From Prorocentrum cordatum (taxonomy: Eukaryota; Sar; Dinophyceae; Prorocentrales; Prorocentraceae), in NCBI GenBank assembly GCA_963575745.1, contig CAUYUJ010003920.1:1-64000 (forward strand): a DNA stretch of 64,000 nt, in the 5' to 3' direction. The notes under the pieces were generated by a model that saw nothing but the letters and a program-made list of their open reading frames with translations, searched no databases and was not told the DNA's origin. The translations under genes and the position numbers were made by a program. Below, piece after piece: positions 52,732 through 63,714 of this stretch. Positions within the stretch are counted from its first letter, which is position 1, and each line of letters begins with the position of its first letter.

Positions 52732-54777
52732 TTGGGAATCTTTGAGGCGCAATTCCAGGAGCCCCCCTCGGGTCAGTCGGCAAGACAGGGAAGCCGATCA
52801 GATGATCGACACCGCCGCAGTTCTCCTTTCTCTCTCTCGCCAGAACAGCCCGAGCAGTACTTTACTTCACTTTCGGAGGGCTTAGTAGAACAAGGCTGGT
52901 CGGGAGACTGGACGCACTTTGTGAGCGGCAATGCCGATGTCGAGCTCATTCCAGGGGGGCCAGGATCTCCCTCCGAGGGGACTCCCACCCTCGCTACTTC
53001 CAGAGAGGGTGAGGTCTCGATGTCCAAGCTCGACCCAGAAGGAAGAAAGGCCTTGCGAGAATCCGATGCCAAGGAGTGGCTGAGAGTCTCGGGGACCGGG
53101 GCCGTGCATGTCCACCCTCCGGCGGAGGGGGGGCGTCTCAGGGCTCTGTTTCCCAGTCGCGTCGCGTCGCCTCGTATGGTTCGTCGGTGGAAGCCCCGGG
53201 GAGGGTGTTACAGCAAGCCACTGGCTAAGAGTCGGCGGTGCGTTCGAGGCCGCGAAGACGAGGGCGCCCATGAGTTCAGGGTGTACTCCCCCGCGCCTCA
53301 GATGGAGTCTTTGATGTTGTTTCTCACGGCGGCCCTCGCTTTAGGCATGTCATTAATGGTAGGGGATTTGAAGAACGCGTTCTGCCAGTCCGATCCCTTA
53401 CGGAGGAGTCGCGGTCGGGTGTTCGTCGAACCGTGCGAGGGGTTAGACCTCGAGGCGGGAAGTCTCATTGAGCTGGTCGCTCCTGTCTGTGGACTGGACG
53501 ACGCGCCTCTCGCCCTCCATCGCACGACCGTTCGATTTTCGACTCGTTAGGCTATGTCCGCTCCAAGCTTGAGCCGTGCTGGATGGTCCGCCGTGGCCCT
53601 ATGGGGCCCGACGACATGGTTTTGATCGCGGTTGATGACTGGGCCATTGGCTTAGCAGATAGCGCCCGAGATGGCCGGATCAAGGCCTTCACTGACAGGC
53701 TTGTTTTTCGGGAAACTTAGGACTGTAGATTCGGAAGAAGTGGAGTATATCGGACGACGAGTTCGACGCCTTCACGATCGCATCCTTGTCGACCAGCAGA
53801 AGTATATACTCGAAAATCTACGCCGCCTTCATATATCCCGGGACCGACGAGGTCGGCATGATCAGCCCCTGGTGGGCCGCGAGAAGACGGAGTTCAGGTC
53901 GCTTATCTACCGGCTCAATTGGGTCGGCAGGGAAACTCGGGCAGAAGCATGTGGCACGGCATCTATCTTAGCTTCCAGAGTAGAGAATCCCTCCGTGGGG
54001 GACGCGTTGCTCGCTAATAAGATGGTCGATCATCTTCGACAGACAGCAGCCACTCCCATCACTCTCTGGAAGTTCCGGCCCGACGACATTATTATCTTTG
54101 CAACCTCTTCCGATGCCGGCGGCGTCGCCGCCAACGACGCCGACGAGGCTCAGCTGGCCTGGCAGGTATGTGCCGCAGATCGCGTGCTTGCCTCGGGTTC
54201 CAGGGCCAGGGTGTCCCCTCTCGCATGGCGTTCGCACAGGGCCAAGAGGGCCGCCCCTTCTACCATGGCCGGCGAGGTTTAGTCTTTTTCAGGAGCCCTG
54301 GCAGAGGCAGAGCGGCTACAGCTGCTCTTCCTAGACGTGCTGAAGGGCGGGGTGGTCACCGAGGAGTGGCGCGACAAGTTGGGCCTATTCGCCGCCGTCC
54401 TTCGATCCGATTGCTCCCTGAACGTTCAGCCGGGCGGAAACTTGAGCGTAGTCGATGCGAAGGGGATTTTCGACACTCTGGAACGTGACTCGACCGGCTC
54501 GAAAAACGACAGGCGATCGGCAATCGACCTCTCGGTTTGCAGGGACACCCTGGGGCGTTTCGGAGGAACTGTTCGCTGGGTGCCCCATCCTGTAATCACG
54601 GTCGATGCTTTGACGAAGGCCGACCTAGCTACATGTAACGCGGCCCAGTTGCAGATGCTGAAGTCCGGCATCATGAAGCTCACTCCCGAAGAGGACAGTA
54701 TTTCTACCCGACGCAACGATCCGACCTCCCGAGATCGATCCCGAGCCGCTTCCCTTCGACAGCTGTCTCAGTCGTGA
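52732..54777 (+). CDS. Reverse transcriptase and RNase H of the copia-type element
   Basis: Frame 1 carries an acidic linker, then RT: ALFPSRVASPRMVRRWKPRG, HEFRVYSPAPQMESLMLFLT, motif A MVGDLKNAFCQSDPLRR (Asp 53365-53367), FVEPCEGLDLEAGSLIELVA and VCGLDDAPLALHRTTVRFST. It shifts at about 53535 to FDSLGYVRSKLEPCWMVRRG and the YxDD-type box LIAVDDWAIG (Asp pair 53634-53639), then back at about 53700 to FFGKLRTVDSEEVEYIGRRV, ILVDQQKYILENLRRLHISR, RSLIYRLNWVGRETRAEACG. RNase H: DDIIIFATSSDAGGVAAND, TAG at 54280-54282 (same frame continues FSGALAEAERLQLLFLDVLK), then NLSVVDAKGIFDTLERDSTG, DRRSAIDLSVCRDTLGRFGG and VRWVPHPVITVDALTKADLA. RT catalytic Asp residues are kept; frame breaks make it inactive as it stands. 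Confidence 0.85.
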
Positions 54778-54877
54778 CGACGACGAAGTTTTGCTAGAAT
54801 ATTCTCGGGTTCTCAGTTGTCCAGCTTTCCACCTGCCCATTACGTGAGATGACTTTAAGCTCATTTAAAATTGGGCC

Positions 54878-55069
54878 TGCTGTGGAAATGTGACCCGTTT
54901 GAGCTTAATCATCTTTTATGTTGCGCGCATGATTCCTTGATATACATTTGTTTGTGCGCACGTGCGTGCACATCCGCTGCTGTTTTGACCCAGGCACCTT
55001 TCGACACCATATCTCTTGTGAGAGAAAGGATATCCCTCGTTTTCGCCACTGACCGTCCTTGACGCGTCA
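54878..55069 (+). repeat. 3' LTR
   Basis: TGCTGTGGAAATG...GACGCGTCA, followed by CAGTG, the second copy of the target duplication. No convincing purine tract precedes it (TTTAAAATTGGGCC). Confidence 0.93.
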
Positions 55070-55450
55070 CAGTGGTGGTGGGGACAGTGGTGAAGGCGGT
55101 GGCGAGGACGGCGGTGGGACAATGGGACAGAGGTGCAGTGGGGACAGTGGTGGGGACAGTGGGGACAGTGGTGGGAACAGTGGGACAGCTCAGTGGGACA
55201 GCGGAGGAGTCAGTGGGACAGTGGGGACAGTGGGGATAGTCGGGCAGTGGTTGGGGCCGTGGAGAAATTGGGGAGAGTGGAACCGTGGTGGGAACAGTGG
55301 TGGGGACAGTGGGGACAGTGCGACAGTGGTGGGGGTACTGGTGGGGACAGTAGGGACGGTGGTGGAACCAGTGGGGACAGTGGTGGTGAGGACAGTGGTG
55401 CTGGGAACAACAGTGGGGGATGTGATGCGGACGGTGGTAGGGACCGGGAG
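55070..55450 (+). repeat. GGGGACAGTGG minisatellite, right half
   Basis: About 30 units of GGGGACAGTGGT(GG) and variants continue the array interrupted by the copia-type element. ORFs (Gly/Ser/Asp-rich) are artefacts. Confidence 0.9.
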
Positions 55451-55690
55451 TCGTTTGCTGGCGGTGAGTGGGGGGGGGTGGGGAGGGAGTTCGAACCTGT
55501 GGTGACCCCCCACCGGTTTTCGAGGGGGGGGGGTTTCGAACCGGTAGTGACCCCACCGGTTTTCGGAGGGGAGGGGGGGAGGGGGGAGGGGTTAGGGGAG
55601 GGGGGGGGGGTTGCCGGGGGGAGGGGGGGGGGGGGGGGGGGCAGCAGGGGGAGGGGGATTTCGGAAGGGGGGGGGGGGAATCTGGGTTCC
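55450..55690 (-). repeat. G-run repeats with GTTCGAACC cores
   Basis: GGTTTCGAACCGGTAGTGACC-type units with long G-runs, the reverse orientation of the array at 45280-45480. The G-runs could form quadruplexes. Confidence 0.75.
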
Positions 55691-55814
55691 GGAGGAAGAC
55701 GGGTGCAATTTTCCACGGTAAAGCGGCGGTGGATCACGCCTTCTCCAATAGATCGACTCCAGTTACGTAGTGACCTGACACGGTTATTTTTGCTTCTGGG
55801 TTTACATATTCCCC

Positions 55815-56090
55815 ACGGAGTATCGAACATGGTGGTACCGGGCTGGACCACGCGTTTTCACACGTGCCCAGGCCACCCAGGTGGATATCCAACATAGTGG
55901 TCCCGAGCTGGAAGCGATTACTTTTATGTGTGCAGGCCACCAAGGGCGGTATTTGACATGGTTGCCTCGATCTGGAGCCACGTTCTTTTCCATGTGTCCA
56001 AGCCACCCAGGGGGCTTTAACATGATAGACACGAGGGCGGTATCTTACACGGTATCTCCGAGTTGGAGCCGCGTGTTTTTGAAAGCCACA
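55815..56090 (+). repeat. ~62-66-bp satellite, right of the copia-type element
   Basis: Same satellite as 44855-45130: AACAT(G/A)GTGG anchors at 55826, 55891, ~55957 and ~56019, with GAGCTGGA and CAGGCCACCCAGG blocks. Confidence 0.8.
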
Positions 56091-56099
56091 TGCTAGTTA

Positions 56100-58960
56100 T
56101 CTGCCTTTGCGTGATTTGGACACGTGAATATGTGTGGGTTACTAATTCCCCAGAGCGGGACAAGCGGGACAACACATGGGTTCGGACCGCCCCAGAGCGA
56201 GACGGCGGATGCCATTCCTTCATCGGCGCGTCTTTTGGCTCGTCCTCTGTCGCTTTTCCTGTCTTGTCCCCTGGCGCCTTCCCCTGCCCGTTCCTTGGCG
56301 CGTACCTTGCCACGTCCCTTGGCGCATCCCCTAGTGCGCCCCTGGTACATTCCGTGGCGTGTCCATGCGCCCTGCGCCCCGTGTCGTCTCGTCCCGCTTC
56401 GGAATTGAGTCGGATCTGAAGCTCGAGGAGCTTGAGCGTCACACGGGTTTCGATTGCAACCAGTTCTGGGCCAGCTATGCGTTCAGACAGCTCGAGCTTA
56501 AGATCCGATCAGTTCGGTCAGGATTCGGATGCCAAAGGCGACTTGATCCACAACGTTATAGAACACAAAGCAGGTATTTGCGGCATGACACATCTCGTTG
56601 CAGCACTGCGCAGCACAGCACAATCTTTGGCACGGTACATCACGACCAGTACTGTTGCATTGCAATTGTTCGTCGGTCCAATCAGGTGTTTTGAACACGT
56701 GGCCATGTTTCGGGTTTCTACATTCCTTGCGGGGCCCATGGGTCTGTCATATGTTAAATAACGAACGCAACAACACATTCGGCCCATCCCGTCACCGTGC
56801 CTGGGTCGTGGACCAGAGGCATCCTCTTGGATGCATATAAAAGTCTCTTGGGGTGTCTCTCCGGGGCCTCTTAGAGGGGTCTTAGGGGGTTTCTTGGGCT
56901 CCCCGAGGGCTTCTTGGCCTATTCTGGACTTTTTGTGAACTTCTTGGGGGCATCGGGGGGTTGTCTTGGGGGCCTCTCGGGGCCCCCTCGTGGCCTCTTG
57001 GGGGCCTTTAGGGAGCCTCTTTCGGGACCTCTTGTGGGCCTATTGGGGCATCTTTAGTGGCTATTGGAGGAATTTGGACCATCTTGGCTGCAGAGAGCTC
57101 AAGTCCCACCGAGAGCCGACTTGTCGAGGACGTCTCGAGCAAACCAGCCATGTTGGGGACACTGGAAAAGTCGCGCGACGCGCCCTAAGAGCGCTCGAGA
57201 GCTCCGCGATCCCCGGGCAGCAGGCCCCACGAAGGGCATTGCAGTACTTAATGCGTACCAAGCGCCCCGAGGACCCGAGGACATGCCATGCAGTGACAGC
57301 GACATGGTGGCGGATATCTCACGCCGAGGAACCCCGAGGGGGTTTGGCCAACACAAACACTCACTCCTCTTCACTTGAGTTACCTGTGCGAGGGATCTAG
57401 CGCGCCAGTGGCCCGTTGGGCCGGCGAGTTTTAGCCTGGCTAGTTAAAGATGGTTGAGGGTTTCAGAGGAAAGTATGGTAATACTTTGCGGAGAAGGCGT
57501 CTGACAAGCCAACTGAATGTTGTTTCGGAAAGGCAGTCGCGTGAAGTCGGGTGCTCAGAATTCCCTGAGGGATGCACTCCTTGAGTAAGTTTGGAGCAGC
57601 ACAAGTGAAGAGAAGGCAGTGTTGCTACAAAATCGTCTGCCCAGACCTTCGGCCATCAGAGCTGACAGCTGAAACTGTTTCATGGGTGTGTCACCTCAGA
57701 TGTACCTGCGCCCTTCTCTTTCTGACCCTCCCCCCTCCCCCCCTTCAATATGAGAAGGAGGTGCAAGCAGGAGGAGGAGAAGAAGGAAGCGGGAAGGAGG
57801 AGGATGAGATGACGGAGAGTCCCCCTCGCTTTGACTCGCGCCGAGCTTTTACGGATCGAGCCCTCGCCCACATTGGGCGGCTCAAGCCCAGCTAGGGGCG
57901 CTCCGTACGACCGAAACCCAGGCGGAGCCGAGGCTTTCTTCTTGCATCGTCGCCTCATCCTCTTCCTCTTCCCCCGTCTGTTCCTTTGATACCTTCCGTT
58001 CGACCTCAGGTGGAGGGAATGAACAGTGGCAACTAAACCACGGACGCGATCATGGCACATATGGGCTTAACAACGCCACGAGAAGTCACGGTCTCCCACA
58101 TATTTAATGCTGAATTCGTACGCGTAGACCGTTTCCTGGTCAAGGATGGAGTCGTGGCAAGGCGACTTTGAATCGGGGGGCGGGGGAGGAGGAATCACAT
58201 GTAACGGATTCGGTGAGACGACAAAGTCATGTTATCATGAGGGTAAAATTGTTTTGCGACGCAATAGAAACTCTCACGGGGTGGTTACCCGCTCCTGCCA
58301 TGGAAGTCCAGATCTGATCGTGGGATTCACATTCCGTGTGTGCCCACGTTCGAGGATGGTGCGTGCCAGGTTCTGAATCGTGCGTCCCAGAACCATCTCA
58401 GGTGCACTTGGTACGTGCCCGCTTGAGGACATTACCCCCTAGGTCCAGAGACTGGTGCGTCTAAGGGCCCTCCCTGATTCCCTTGCGTCCCGATCGAGGA
58501 TTGTTCGCCCCATGTCCAGACAATGGTGCGTCCCAGGTCCGTTTCAAGTCCAAGTCGGCACACCCCTCACCCCATCCGTGCAGTCCTTGCGTTCTTGTTC
58601 CAGGAAGCCCAAGATCGGCAAACCCCGCATGCACTCCGTGGCGTATGGACCCCTGGAGGCGCTTCCGTCTGCCGACGCCACTGACACGCTTTGTGCCTCG
58701 TGGCCCCGATAGGCTTCAGCTTGCATCTAGGGTGCCGCTATCCGGCACACTCGTCATGCATCTCGTGGCCCATGGATTCCTAGATTTTGTAGCCCCAGTT
58801 CGGCACATCCCCTCGTGCTCTTTGTGCCCTATTGCCTCCAGAGGCCCCCTGCTGTCCGCGAAGATGGCTCGAGCACGGCTCCAAGACCAAGATTGGCCCA
58901 AGGCAAACACCCGATAGCCCAGACAGCCTCAAGGACCTTTTGTATCGCCCGAAGGGAAGC
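56100..58960. other. Repeat-derived region, no supported gene
   Basis: 56230-56350 has CCTTGGCGC(G/A)T(C)CC repeats. 56850-57065 is a TCTTGGGGGCCTC-type low-complexity block. 58300-58560 has several GGTGCGT(C)CCAGGTCC motifs. Frames up to 144 codons occur but show no domain, splice or start support. Confidence 0.5.
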
Positions 58961-58969
58961 CAAGATGCC

Positions 58970-59110
58970 AACAGGACGCCCCAATAGGCCCCCAAGGTCC
59001 AAGAGACCACAAGACGGCCCCCAGATGTCTCACCAGGCCAAAGGGCACCCCCAAGATGGCTCCAGTGCGGCACAAGAGGCTTCCAAGATGGCCACGAGAG
59101 GACCCCAGAG
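58970..59110 (-). repeat. GGCCCCCAAGA-type block, inverted relative to its relatives
   Basis: AGGCCCCCAAGGTCCAAGA and AAGATGGCC(A/T)CC repeats are the reverse complement of the TCTTGGGGGCC blocks at 56850-57065 and 60395-60660. Confidence 0.6.
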
Positions 59111-59985
59111 GCCCAGAGCCGGCCCTTGTACACCCACATCATCGGAGGTTGTGAGATTCCTCGGCTATGCATCCGTCGATTGTAGTAATCCGCAGCGTGC
59201 GTCGTGCTTCCTTGGTGCAAGGGTACCCCGGCATCTTGGCGTTTGTAGGTGCCTTGCAACTCTGCGCTCAATCCTTAGATTAGGTTGCACAGTCTGGATA
59301 GCGAACTTCAACATTTCAAGAAGGTGAAACAGTCCTTCATCCGTAATCGTTACTTTCCAAGATCTTCCTGGTCTTGCCTCCTAAGTCGCAATGATTCTTG
59401 GTGTCCTTCTGAAATTGCTCGGTTGTTGACGCCTAACCGTCCTCTGTGCGAGCTGGCCAGGCCCATCCTGGGTCAAGGATCGGTGTGTGTGTGTCTTCTG
59501 GGTTAAGCCAGGAGTTCGCGTGCACCGATTCCGGGCCCAATATTGGCCTGGCCAGAATCAGTGTAGGTGTATTGTTGGCCTCCCCCTAGCGTAGAACATA
59601 TTTTTCGAATGCGCCGATATTCTCGCGCAATCTCCCCGCGTAAGGTCGCGCGTAAGCGCCCTCCTCTCCGTGTTCCACGTGCTGTGCCGCGTTGGCGGTT
59701 TGCGTGAGCTATCGTGTCAGGTTGCCGCGTCCTGGTACACAAGACTCCTCTTCGACGGTCACCTGGGTGGTTGAGCCGTGCAGGCCCAGCCAAGCATGCG
59801 GCCGCAAACACATGACAGCCTCGGCAGGCAGTTGGATTTGTTGCGTTACCCCACCTGACATGGCGGGGTCGTCAGGCGTGCTCCCAAGACGCCTCGAACG
59901 CCCTTCATGACGCGATCGCAAGGCCCCAAAGGGTCCCAGTCCTCACTGGGTATCCCGCCTCGCGTCTGCGACGAATGACGACTGC

Positions 59986-60894
59986 ATGGCCTCGCATTCT
60001 CGGGTGTGGATCGCCGAGGCCGAAGTCCACGGAATGCAAACGGGAAGTTTGGCAGAATTTCTATGCCCAAAGGGCAGGAAGTCTGACCGCAGCAAGTGCG
60101 AAGCAGCAGCCGTGTTTCTGAAAATGATTGCATCAGCCTCCAGCGAGGTCCTTTCATATGTTTTGACGAATTCTTCAACGGAGGGCATGCGTGCTCTTGT
60201 AGGGCGGGTTCGACGTACCGAGCGCAGAGCAGTTCTTGTGTCGAGTGCATTGGGCAGTTCTCCTGCAGTGCGTAGAGCAGTCCTCTTGCATGCGGAGGGC
60301 AGTTCTCTTACCGACAGGGGGATGTTGCGGGATGGTGCGGTGCAAGTACGACGAGGACAGGTCGTTGCTAGAAGCGGATGTTCTTGGGCCGCCGCGGGGC
60401 TGTTTCAGGGACCTGTGCGGGTCCTCTTGGCCCCCTGGGGCGTTCGTGGGAGGAGCATAAGGCCTCTGAGGTTCGTCGTGCGCACTTTTGAGGGCATCTT
60501 GGAGGCCACCCTGGGCCTTCCTATGGGCGTCGTCTTAAGGGCTCTGCAGGGCCATTTTCTGGCCCTCTGTGCTGGGGTCTCGTTTGGCCGTCTGGGGGCC
60601 CCACGGGGCAGTCTCGGGGCCTTCCTGGGCAGTCAGCCGCCGTCTTTGAGACCGTCCGTTCGGAATTTGGGGCCGTCTTCGAACATTTATGATAAGCAGG
60701 AAAGCCCGATGAGAAGGTTAGGAGAGGGACATGCCTCTGTATGTTTAGATGCAGTTCTCTTGATCTGTCTTACGAATGTAACGCTAAGCCCCAGAACTGG
60801 CCCCCGCGTCGCAGTCTGGCCGTGCATTCCTCTCGCTTCCCGTAGTGCATTCCTGGAATGTGTAGGGCATGTGCGTTTGGTTTTTTGGGGGTAG
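59986..60894 (+). other. Open frame of 302 codons, probably not a gene
   Basis: The frame is open but has no recognisable domain, and its second half lies in the TCTTGG/GGGGCC low-complexity block (60395-60660). The first 80 codons (HSRVWIAEAEVHGMQTGSLA) could be a relic. The 303-codon frame at 60869-61780 is of the same kind and runs into the foldback element. Confidence 0.25.
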
Positions 60895-61513
60895 CCTTTT
60901 GGAGACCTCTTGGCCTCTGGGTGACATCTTTTTGGGCCTCTCAGGGATGCGACCTGGCACGATCGGCTGGAACCCGACCCAGCAAATTGGCCGGGACCCC
61001 CCATCGGCCCGGAGGGAGGGTTTTTGGGCAGAATTCTTCACACGCGCAAAGGATTCCAAAGAGTCGGCGATTTGTGTCATTTTGTGGGATCCGCGGGCCC
61101 CAGAGGTCTCTCTACCTCTTCCTTCGGGACAGTCCGGTGCCCGACGATCGCCTCCAGAGGCTGAAACCGACGCTGGGACTAAGAAAAACAGTCCGCGCGA
61201 AGTTGAGATACGCACCCCCATCTCCTGGTCGGTAACTACAGCAGGAATCCTACCACATTGCTGCTTTAGAGCCCTCTGCCGAGGCACCAGCTGCGCCTGC
61301 AGCAGCTGCCCTGGCCGGCTGATGACCTCCCCCTGCAGCTTGCCAGCGGACATCGAGTTCTTGAGGACTTGCCTGTTGGGGAATTCGGGGAATATCAAAT
61401 TGCATGAACCTCATAGGTTCGGAGGTTCGCGCGGATTGCTTGGACCGGCGTTTGCCTCCGTCCCCCCCCCCATCCCCTCCTGGCGGCGCCCCTGGCGTGG
61501 GGCCCATTATCTA

Positions 61514-61739
61514 GGCCTCCTAGTTGGGGTCGGAATAGATGGGGCCGGAGGATCGCGCTGCATCGCCGATGCATCGGCGATGCATCAGCGATGCGGCTCG
61601 ATGCGGGGCCCGATTTTCTACGCGCCAAGGTCGCCGATGCATGGCCGACGTCGCCAGTGCATGGCCGATGCATCGCCGATGCATCGGCGATGCGGCGAGA
61701 TCCTCCGACCCCATCTATTCGGACCCCATCTAGGAGGCC
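61514..61739. mobile_element. 226-bp foldback (MITE-like) element
   Basis: Arms 61514-61583 and 61670-61739 are 70-base inverted repeats with few mismatches (outer ends GGCCTCCTAG / CTAGGAGGCC). The 24 inner bases of each arm (61560-61583 and 61670-61693) are an identical perfect palindrome built from GCATCGCCGATG and its complement. The 86-base loop has more GATGCATGGCCGA-type motifs. TA lies at 61512-61513 and again two bases after the right arm, so a TA target duplication is possible but not clean. No ORF of its own. Confidence 0.75.
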
Positions 61740-62369
61740 TCTACACTACCGACCCAAGAGATCCGCATGGACTGATGTAGTCTTTCGTCCCCCAGGGAAT
61801 AGGAGCGGGACGACTCGCCAGAAGAAAAGCAGTCCTCAGAGAAAGGAGGCCTGGAGATTTCTTGCCGTTTTCGACCTCCTGGAGCCATCCCCGTGCCACC
61901 CGATTGTCTAAAGAACGACTGAATGACAAAATGTTCCAGGGGAAAGCCCCCCAGGTTCAGGATCCGGTTCCCTCGGTACCTTCGTTCTTCTGTCATGCCC
62001 AGGAAAGGGAGCGGGGTGACCGGTACAGCTGACAAGCCAGAGGGTGGGGTGAGGACGGCAGTTTGGTAGAAGACTTTTCAGAATCTTGGTACCAGTTGGT
62101 TGGGATTGGGATTGAACTGGTTGGAATCCGTCCCAGTTGGATATAATTTCTACCATTTTCGGTCGAGCCCCCCCCCTTCGTGTTGATGTGAGGGTCTGTT
62201 CGGCGTTGTAAGTTTGTCCAAGACGATTTCTGGGCTCGCTCGAAAGATTGCCCCAGGAGTTGGTCCAGGGGTTCGCGCTCCGACAAGAATTTCAAGGTGG
62301 ATCCAGCCGTAGCGACGAAATACCTCCCAGGCGTACGAAATCACATCCCAACGTCCTAAAGTCTCAGAC

Positions 62370-62440
62370 CTCGCTTGTCATCCTCATCCTCCTCCTCCTC
62401 CTCCTCTTCCTCCACTTTACCTTTCTCCTGTGCTTAGCTT
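62370..62440 (+). repeat. (CTC)n tract ending in TGCTTAG
   Basis: Pyrimidine-rich tract followed by an AG, like the intron ends elsewhere in this window; no supported exon follows. 61740-62370 and 62440-63080 show no supported gene; 62880-63040 is again pyrimidine-rich. Confidence 0.5.
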
Positions 62441-63088
62441 AGGCCCGAAGGCTCCGCAGGCTGTCCTCCTCCACCCGAGGTTTCGACCCCTTTCCCAGGG
62501 CCGGGTTGCTATCCAGTCGTTTCTTGACATTGCGAGCCCAGGGAGGCCAAGCGTCAGCAAAATAATCCGTCATGATTTGCTTCGTTGCCCGAGCGGGTCT
62601 GGGGCCCGCTTTTAATGCTCATGTCAACTCTTGCCTCCCATCCGCCCCCCGCTCAGGGCCGCGTCCTGGCCTGGAGCCGCCGCGCCCGAGTCCCTCATCC
62701 AGGGGCAGCTGGCGCTGTGCTGGCCCGCCCCCTCTCATCGTGTGCCCCCTCACGACCAGCGACCTAGCGACCCCGAAGTCCAGACCTCCTAGCCGAGACG
62801 GGCCGGCCGATCGACCAGCGAGGACAATGGAATTCAATGGGACAACAGTCCCCCATTCCTCCCTCTTCATCGTCCTCCGCCTTCCTGTCCACCTCGACTC
62901 GTATGCCTACCCTCCCTCTCGCTGCTCCCTCTCCCCCTCCTCGCTCCTTCTCCCCCCTCTTTCCAGCTCTTCCCCTCATCCCCATTCCTCCCCCCCCTCC
63001 TCCCCCATCCGTCTCCCCCTAATCCTACCCCCTCCTGGGCATTCCTAGAGCAGGAATCGTGAAGCGGAAGAGGGCCGCGCGGCTGCAT

Positions 63089-63109
63089 CCGCAACCGCTT
63101 CGGCTCAAG
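63089..63109 (+). other. Possible spliced-leader relict
   Basis: The 21 bases ending CGGCTCAAG match the dinoflagellate spliced leader (CCGTAGCCATTTTGGCTCAAG) at 16 positions and all five differences are transitions. It lies directly upstream of a coding-like region. Genomic leader relicts are known marks of retroposed mRNAs in dinoflagellates. Confidence 0.45.
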
Positions 63110-63117
63110 CCTTTTTC

Positions 63118-63690
63118 GTGAGAGGCCGCCCGAAGTCTCGCGCGTTCTTGGATGCGCCAGGCTGGCCAGACGGCGACTGTGCTGGCGCTCCACGCGTGCA
63201 GTGCGTGGCTCAGCCAGTGGTGGCTTGCGCCGCGTCAGGCCTGCGCCGCCGGCGCCTGCGCCTCGCCCTGCGTCGCCCTCGGCCCGCGGCGCCGGCCCCA
63301 GCTCCGCCAGCGCGGAGCTGCCTGGCGGCCGGACCGCCGACCCCCGCGCTGGCCAAAGGGCTGCGCGCGGGCTTGGAGCGGTGCTTGCCCGTGGCGGCGC
63401 CGCCCATCGTGCTGGTGTGCCCTGATCTTGGACCGGCGTGCCCCGAGCCCGTCAAGAACGAGTTCTCCTGGGGCTTCGAGGTCTCGTTCGGCCTCTTGTC
63501 GCTCCTGGTGTAGGAGCTCGTCTCGCACTGTTTGAAGGCGGCGGGGGACGTGATCCGCTGGGGCTGCCGCCGCGTGCCGCTGGCGGGGATCGAAGTGGAA
63601 CCGAGGGAGGACCTGGCCACCCTGCCGATTGACTTCGTTCGTCTCGTCACTGGTGGATGCGAGTGGGAAAGAGCGCCAGTGGATCACCTG
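63118..63690 (+). pseudogene. Small retroposed-looking gene with possible signal peptide and in-frame TAG
   Basis: From 63118 a frame reads VRGRPKSRAFLDAPGWPD, an Arg/Ala/Pro-rich middle, then PIVLVCPDLGPACPEPVKNE and a hydrophobic SWGFEVSFGLLSLLV, TAG 63511-63513, and in the same frame ELVSHCLKAAGDVIRWGC and GIEVEPREDLATLPIDFVRL. An alternative frame from ATG 63152 starts with a signal-like VLALHACSAWLSQWWLA. The Cys/Pro plus membrane segment layout recalls the short first ORF of some dinoflagellate retroelements; I cannot name it. Confidence 0.35.
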
Positions 63691-63714
63691 GAAGACACAA
63701 AAGGGGGGGTGTGC

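Larger units (their letters stand above)
45725..55069 (+). mobile_element. Ty1/copia-type LTR retrotransposon, nearly complete, decayed
   Basis: About 9.3 kb with a 193-bp 5' LTR, a 192-bp 3' LTR (TG...CA ends) and the 5-bp target duplication CAGTG at 45720-45724 and 55070-55074. Gene order is Gag - zinc knuckle - protease - linker - methyltransferase-like PPC domain - integrase - RT - RNase H. Integrase before RT defines the copia group. The reading frame changes about seven times and in-frame stops occur at 46311, 46317, 48281 and 54280. I count about 13 differences between the LTRs (~93% identity), so the insertion is not recent. Confidence 0.93.

Noticed and set aside
57865-57891. Possible spliced-leader relict ending GGCTCAAG
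   Set aside because: Only the last eight bases match; the upstream half does not.
60869-61780. 303-codon ORF
   Set aside because: No domain, and it runs through the GGGGCC-type region edge and into the foldback element; no supporting start or splice evidence.
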